Positions 5,252 through 8,946 of a stretch of 8,946 nt of DNA are shown here, in pieces. Numbering within the stretch: the stretch's first letter is position 1; each line of letters begins with the position of its first letter. The notes beneath the pieces are model-generated. The model was not told where the DNA came from, did no database searches, and worked only from the letters and a program-made list of their open reading frames with translations. The position numbers and the translations under genes were made by a program. The DNA is from Candidatus Glassiibacteriota bacterium. GTDB lineage: Bacteria; Gemmatimonadota; Glassbacteria; GWA2-58-10. The DNA lies in contig JAUVUV010000064.1 of the NCBI GenBank assembly GCA_030604975.1, forward strand, positions 1 through 8,946. Direction: 5' to 3'.

Positions 5252-6784
5252 ATGCACGGAAATGAAAAAAAGACTGAGATAAAAATTGCGCCTCCGGCAA
5301 AAGTTAAAGATGAGGAAGTGGAATACACGATCGATCTGTCCAAGGAGCCCTCGCCGCGTGAGATAGTGAAGGAGCTGGATCGTTATATTGTCGGCCAGAA
5401 AAAGGCCAAGAAAAGTGTGGCGATCAGTCTTCGCAACCGCTGGCGCCGCCAGAATGTGCCCGAGGAAATCCGGGAGGAGATCATGCCGAACAACACGATC
5501 ATGATCGGTCCGACCGGCGTGGGCAAGACCGAGATCGCCAGACGGCTGGCCCGCCTGGCCGGTGCACCTTTTATCAAGGTGGAGGCGAGCAAGTTTACCG
5601 AGATCGGCTATGTGGGTCGCGATGTGGAATCGATCATTCGCGAATTGGTGGAACTGAGCGTGGCAATGGTAAGAGAGGAACGGGAAACGGAGGTTGAAGA
5701 AAAAGCGGCCGAGGCTGTCGAGGAACGCATCCTGGATCTTTTACTTCCCCCACTGCCTGATAAAAAGAAGGCGGCTGGGGCAGCCGACAGTGATTCCTGG
5801 AAGGACACCCAGATCTATGAGGCCAGGCTAGAAACTTTGGGAGAAATACCGGAGGAAAAAACCCAGATCGAAGAGCGGGAAATCGATGAGGCCATATCCC
5901 GCCGCGAGCGAATCCGGGACAAGCTTCGCGAACAGTTACATTCAGGCAAGCTTGATAACCGGAAAGTGGAGATCGAGTTTTCCGGACGAGGCATGCCGTT
6001 TGTCGAGTTTTTCAGCGCACCGGGTCTGGAGGAAATGGATGTGAATATCACTGAGATGCTCGAGGAAATGCTGCCCAAGAAAAAGAAAAAGCGTGAGGTC
6101 ACAGTAACTGAGGCACGCCGCATCCTGACCCAGGAGGAGATGCAGAAATTGATCGACCTGGAGGATGTGGTTAACGAGGCTATCGACCGGGTGGAAGGCT
6201 CCGGAATCGTTTTCCTCGATGAAATCGATAAGATCGCCGGGCCACCCTCCAAAACCGGCCCGGATATCTCCCGTGAAGGCGTCCAGCGGGACCTGCTGCC
6301 GATCGTGGAGGGCTCTAATGTGCCCACCAAATATGGGCTGGTACGCACAGATCATGTCCTTTTTATCGCCGCAGGCGCTTTCCACTCCACCAAGCCCAGC
6401 GACTTGATACCGGAACTTCAGGGCAGGTTCCCGATCCGCGTCGAACTCGATCCGCTCAATGAGGATGATTTTTTCCGCATCCTCACTGAACCGCGCAACG
6501 CCCTGATCATACAGTACACCGAGATTGTACGAACCGAGGGCGCAGAGATCGCTTTCGAAGAGGAGGCGGTCAGGGAGATCGCGCGGATGGCATTCCTGCT
6601 CAACCAGAAGCTGGAGAATATCGGTGCCAGGCGCCTTCATACAGTAATGTTCGCCCTGATGGAAGATTTGCTTTTCGAACTGCCCGAAATCGAAGAGAGA
6701 AAGTTCAATGTAACTAAGGCTGCCGTGTGTGAGAAGCTTGAGAAATTGGTAGAGGATGAGGACCTGCGAAAGTATATTCTCTAA
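5252..6784 (+). CDS. hslU: HslU (ClpY), AAA+ ATPase subunit of HslUV protease
   Basis: The unfoldase that recognises substrates, unfolds them with ATP and feeds them into HslV. Domains: N domain with SPREIVKELDRYIVGQ; Walker A GPTGVGKT (residues 86-93); pore loop GYVG (119-122); I domain from about 135 to 305; Walker B IVFLDE (319-324); arginine finger Arg392 in GRFPIR; sensor-2 Arg460 in GARRLH; and the C-terminal EDLRKYIL tail that docks into HslV. It has 510 residues against 443 in E. coli. From motif offsets, 29 extra residues lie at the N-terminus and 38 in the I domain, mostly in a charged stretch around residues 168-220. Everything after Walker B is in register with E. coli. AGGGG (5236-5240) supports the ATG at 5252; an ATG at 5244 is out of frame. 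No intrinsic terminator follows, so readthrough into argF is likely. Confidence 0.98.
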   Translation: MHGNEKKTEIKIAPPAKVKDEEVEYTIDLSKEPSPREIVKELDRYIVGQKKAKKSVAISLRNRWRRQNVPEEIREEIMPNNTIMIGPTGVGKTEIARRLARLAGAPFIKVEASKFTEIGYVGRDVESIIRELVELSVAMVREERETEVEEKAAEAVEERILDLLLPPLPDKKKAAGAADSDSWKDTQIYEARLETLGEIPEEKTQIEEREIDEAISRRERIRDKLREQLHSGKLDNRKVEIEFSGRGMPFVEFFSAPGLEEMDVNITEMLEEMLPKKKKKREVTVTEARRILTQEEMQKLIDLEDVVNEAIDRVEGSGIVFLDEIDKIAGPPSKTGPDISREGVQRDLLPIVEGSNVPTKYGLVRTDHVLFIAAGAFHSTKPSDLIPELQGRFPIRVELDPLNEDDFFRILTEPRNALIIQYTEIVRTEGAEIAFEEEAVREIARMAFLLNQKLENIGARRLHTVMFALMEDLLFELPEIEERKFNVTKAAVCEKLEKLVEDEDLRKYIL

Positions 6785-6847
6785 ACAGACGGGCATCTCT
6801 TATTTCCGATTCTCGATAATTCCCGTTACGCTCACAGGTAAGAAAAA

Positions 6848-7810
6848 ATGAAAAGAGATTTCATATCCATCGATAATTTTACGCCCGAGGAACTGGATCA
6901 GACAGTTAAACTTGCCGCGCAGCTCAAGAAAGTGCGCAAGACCCCGCTCGAGCTGCGGCCGCTGGTTGGCCGGTCGATGGCAATGATTTTCGAAAAGCCC
7001 AGCCTGCGCACCCGGGTAACTTTCGAACTGGCGATGGTGGAACTGGGAGGCCACGCCCTGGAATTCCAGTCGGTGGGTATTCAGATTAACGAACGCGAGA
7101 GTGTGCCCGATGTTGCGCGCAATCTCGAACGCTGGGTGGATGTTGTTATCGCAAGAGTTTTCAAAAACAAAACGGTTCGCATGCTCGCCGAAAACATGCG
7201 TATCCCGGTGATTAACGCCCTCTGCAACATAGAACACCCATGCCAGGCAGTGGCGGATATTCTCACTGTGGCCGAGTTGTCCAAAGGTCGGTTTCCGAAA
7301 GTGAAACTTGCCTATGTCGGTGACGGAAACAATGTCTGCCATTCGCTGCTATTGATCTGTGCCGCTCTCGGACTGGAAATGGCCGTAGCCTCACCGGAAG
7401 GTTATGAACCGCTGCCCGGATTCGTAAAGCGGGCCTCAGAGCTCGGGAAAGCTGGGGATGGCTCTATTACGATTATGCGTGACCCGGTAGAGGCAGTCAA
7501 AGGGGCTGATTTTATTTATACCGATGTCTGGGCCAGCATGGGGCATGAGGATGAAAGCGAGAAGCGAAGCAAGAATTTTCAACCTTACCAGGTCAACGCC
7601 GACCTGGTACGGCACGCCTCCCCCAACTTTCATGTACTGCACTGCCTGCCGGCCCACCGGGGAGAGGAGATTACCGATGAAATTATCGACGGGCCGCACT
7701 CGAAGGTGTTCGACCAGGCCGAGAACCGCCTTCATGCGCAGAAAGCGATCATTCTGAAACTCCTGGCCCCTGAAATCGCGGAACGTCAAATAAAATCGAA
7801 TAATAAGTGA
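6848..7810 (+). CDS. argF: ornithine carbamoyltransferase
   Basis: Makes citrulline from ornithine and carbamoyl phosphate, the sixth step of arginine synthesis, as a cytoplasmic trimer. The carbamoyl-phosphate site has SLRTR (residues 52-56, where many homologues read STRTR) and HPCQ (130-133). GDGNNV (158-163) is typical of the second domain. The ornithine side shows DVWASMG (226-232, with Asp226) and HCLPAHRGEE (265 onward, with Cys266). The SMG loop and HCLP motif favour ornithine over the acetyl- or succinyl-ornithine enzymes; a catabolic ArcB role is not suggested, as no arc genes are near. The 320-residue length is normal. The ribosome site is weak (AGGTAAG, 6836-6842, five bases before the ATG). 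It begins 63 bases after hslU, and its stop overlaps the gcvT start. I see no clear ArgR box upstream. Confidence 0.95.
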   Translation: MKRDFISIDNFTPEELDQTVKLAAQLKKVRKTPLELRPLVGRSMAMIFEKPSLRTRVTFELAMVELGGHALEFQSVGIQINERESVPDVARNLERWVDVVIARVFKNKTVRMLAENMRIPVINALCNIEHPCQAVADILTVAELSKGRFPKVKLAYVGDGNNVCHSLLLICAALGLEMAVASPEGYEPLPGFVKRASELGKAGDGSITIMRDPVEAVKGADFIYTDVWASMGHEDESEKRSKNFQPYQVNADLVRHASPNFHVLHCLPAHRGEEITDEIIDGPHSKVFDQAENRLHAQKAIILKLLAPEIAERQIKSNNK

Positions 7811-8907
7811 GCGAACTAAAAAGGACCCCTCTCTACGGAAAGCACCTGGCCGCAGGCGCTAAGATTGTACCTTTCGCCGGCTGGGAGATGCCTGTTTCCT
7901 ATAGCGGCATACTGGATGAGCACAACACCGTGAGAGAAAACCTCGGAATTTTCGATGTCTCCCACATGGGCCGTTTCAGGCTCACCGGTCCGCACCCCGC
8001 CGAGGCTCTCGACTACCTTACCACCGGTAGGGCAAGCGCGCTGGAGGACGGGCAGTTTATCTACACCATGATTCTCAACGAGCGCGGCGGCGTGCTCGAT
8101 GATCTGCTCGTTGGCCGCCACGGGGGGGTTTTCCTGGTCGTGGTGAATGCGGCCAACCTCGAGCCTGATTTCGCTCACATAGATGCCTGGTGCAGGCGCC
8201 TCGGCGGGGCAGATCTTGCCGATGAGTCCGGAAAGGTCGCGCTTCTGGCGCTCCAGGGCACACAGTCACGCGCAGCGCTGAAAAAACTGACCGGAGAGGA
8301 TTCAGGATTTGACAGGCTGGCCTATTACCGGATGGCCGTATTCGAAATCCTGGGCGAGGAGATGGTGGTGAGCCGCACCGGCTACACCGGAGAACTGGGC
8401 TACGAGATATTTGTCAGCAGCAGAAAGGCCCCCCAACTCTGGGATGAACTGGTCGCCCTTGGGGCGAAACCCTGCGGCCTGGGCGCACGCGATACCCTTC
8501 GCCTGGAGATGGGCTACCCGCTTTACGGCCACGAGCTGAACCAGGAGCATACTCCCCTGGAGGCGAACTTTTCCTGGGTGGTGGATTTTGACAAAAAGGA
8601 TTTTATCGGCAAGCAAGCTCTGCTGGCCCAGCGCGAGGCCGGGGTAAAGGTGCGATTGCGAGGGATTACGGCTTCCAGGAGAGACATCCCGCGGGAGGGC
8701 TACCGCCTTCTCAGAAACGGCAAAGAGGTGGCCACTGTTGCCAGTGGGAGTATCGCGCCCTCGCTGGGGATCGGTATCGGCACGGCCTACCTGCCAGTGG
8801 AACTGGCCACACCGGGTGAGAAGCTGGAGATAGAGCTGCGCGGCCGCACGGCAGAGGTGGAAGTGGTAAAGCTGCCGTTTTATAGGAGGGGCACGGCGAA
8901 AGACTGA
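7807..8907 (+). CDS. gcvT: glycine cleavage T protein (aminomethyltransferase)
   Basis: Transfers the methylene group from the aminomethyl arm of the H protein to tetrahydrofolate, releasing ammonia and giving 5,10-methylene-THF, within the glycine cleavage system. The start reads MSELKRTPLYGKH, the family's usual opening, and uses GTG overlapping the argF stop as GTGA. No Shine-Dalgarno match lies before it, so translation is probably coupled to argF. Family motifs follow: FAGWEMPVSY; VSHMGR; GGVLDD with the folate-site acid at Asp98 or Asp99; GYTGELGYE (192-200); GARDTLRLEMGYPLYG (from 226); FIGKQAL; and SGSIAPSLGIGIG in the C-terminal barrel. At 366 residues the length is normal. YgfZ-type or dehydrogenase-fused relatives are ruled out by length and by the complete motif set. 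gcvH and gcvP are probable downstream neighbours outside the window. Confidence 0.96.
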   Translation: MSELKRTPLYGKHLAAGAKIVPFAGWEMPVSYSGILDEHNTVRENLGIFDVSHMGRFRLTGPHPAEALDYLTTGRASALEDGQFIYTMILNERGGVLDDLLVGRHGGVFLVVVNAANLEPDFAHIDAWCRRLGGADLADESGKVALLALQGTQSRAALKKLTGEDSGFDRLAYYRMAVFEILGEEMVVSRTGYTGELGYEIFVSSRKAPQLWDELVALGAKPCGLGARDTLRLEMGYPLYGHELNQEHTPLEANFSWVVDFDKKDFIGKQALLAQREAGVKVRLRGITASRRDIPREGYRLLRNGKEVATVASGSIAPSLGIGIGTAYLPVELATPGEKLEIELRGRTAEVEVVKLPFYRRGTAKD

Positions 8908-8946
8908 TCAGGAATCAGATAAAGGCATTTTCACGCACTTTCACAA

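Noticed and set aside
5942..6796. Minus-strand open frame of 284 codons inside hslU
   Set aside because: Long only because the opposite hslU frame is stop-poor; no domain is recognisable, and hslU itself is intact.
6789..6826. ACGGG/CCCGT inverted repeat between hslU and argF as a terminator
   Set aside because: Only 5 bp with a 28-base loop and no T-run after it.
6800..6847. ArgR operator before argF
   Set aside because: No TGAATnnnnATTCA-type symmetry is present; the AT bases around 6815-6821 do not form the box.
8904..8918. CTGAT/ATCAG repeat after gcvT as a terminator
   Set aside because: Only 5 bp, no T-run, and it overlaps the stop codon; the glycine cleavage genes probably continue downstream.

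Overview
The window is a stretch of ordinary bacterial chromosome. It carries seven protein genes, all on the + strand, in the order smg (DUF494) - topA - xerC - hslV - hslU - argF - gcvT. Every gene is full length and has its catalytic residues, apart from some doubt about the true start of smg at the left edge. I see no phage, insertion sequence, CRISPR, toxin-antitoxin or defence genes, and no tRNA or rRNA.

Organism: base composition looks moderately GC-rich in the genes and clearly AT-richer in the long gap after topA. The topA-xerC-hslV-hslU core is shared by many bacteria; Bacillus subtilis has topA-trmFO-xerC(codV)-hslV(clpQ)-hslU(clpY). A Smg/DUF494 gene next to topA is typical of Proteobacteria. 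A Gram-negative lineage (deltaproteobacterial-type or an uncultivated FCB-group phylum) is a reasonable guess, but nothing here fixes the phylum.

Layout: (1) 1-717: the Smg-family gene, then a bulged hairpin, an intrinsic terminator and a possible -10 box, which make topA a separate transcription unit. (2) 718-3069: DNA topoisomerase I with four C-terminal Cys4 zinc fingers. (3) 3070-3637: a 568-base AT-rich gap without a gene. It contains an unusually dense run of inverted repeats between 3180 and 3460 and two TATAAT boxes, the second of which is a fair promoter for xerC. (4) 3638-6784: xerC, hslV and hslU, i.e. the chromosome-dimer recombinase followed by the two subunits of the HslUV ATP-dependent protease; a heat-shock-like promoter motif lies just before hslV. 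(5) 6848-8907: argF (ornithine carbamoyltransferase) and gcvT (glycine cleavage T protein), joined by a 4-base GTGA overlap.

How the genes work together: topA and xerC serve chromosome topology and dimer resolution. HslV and HslU form one protease complex. argF and gcvT belong to different nitrogen and one-carbon pathways and seem to be linked only by transcription and translational coupling.

The coding genes show no new biological system. The part most worth a second look is the palindrome-rich gap at 3180-3460, which could be a structured RNA, a REP/MITE-like element or a regulatory region.
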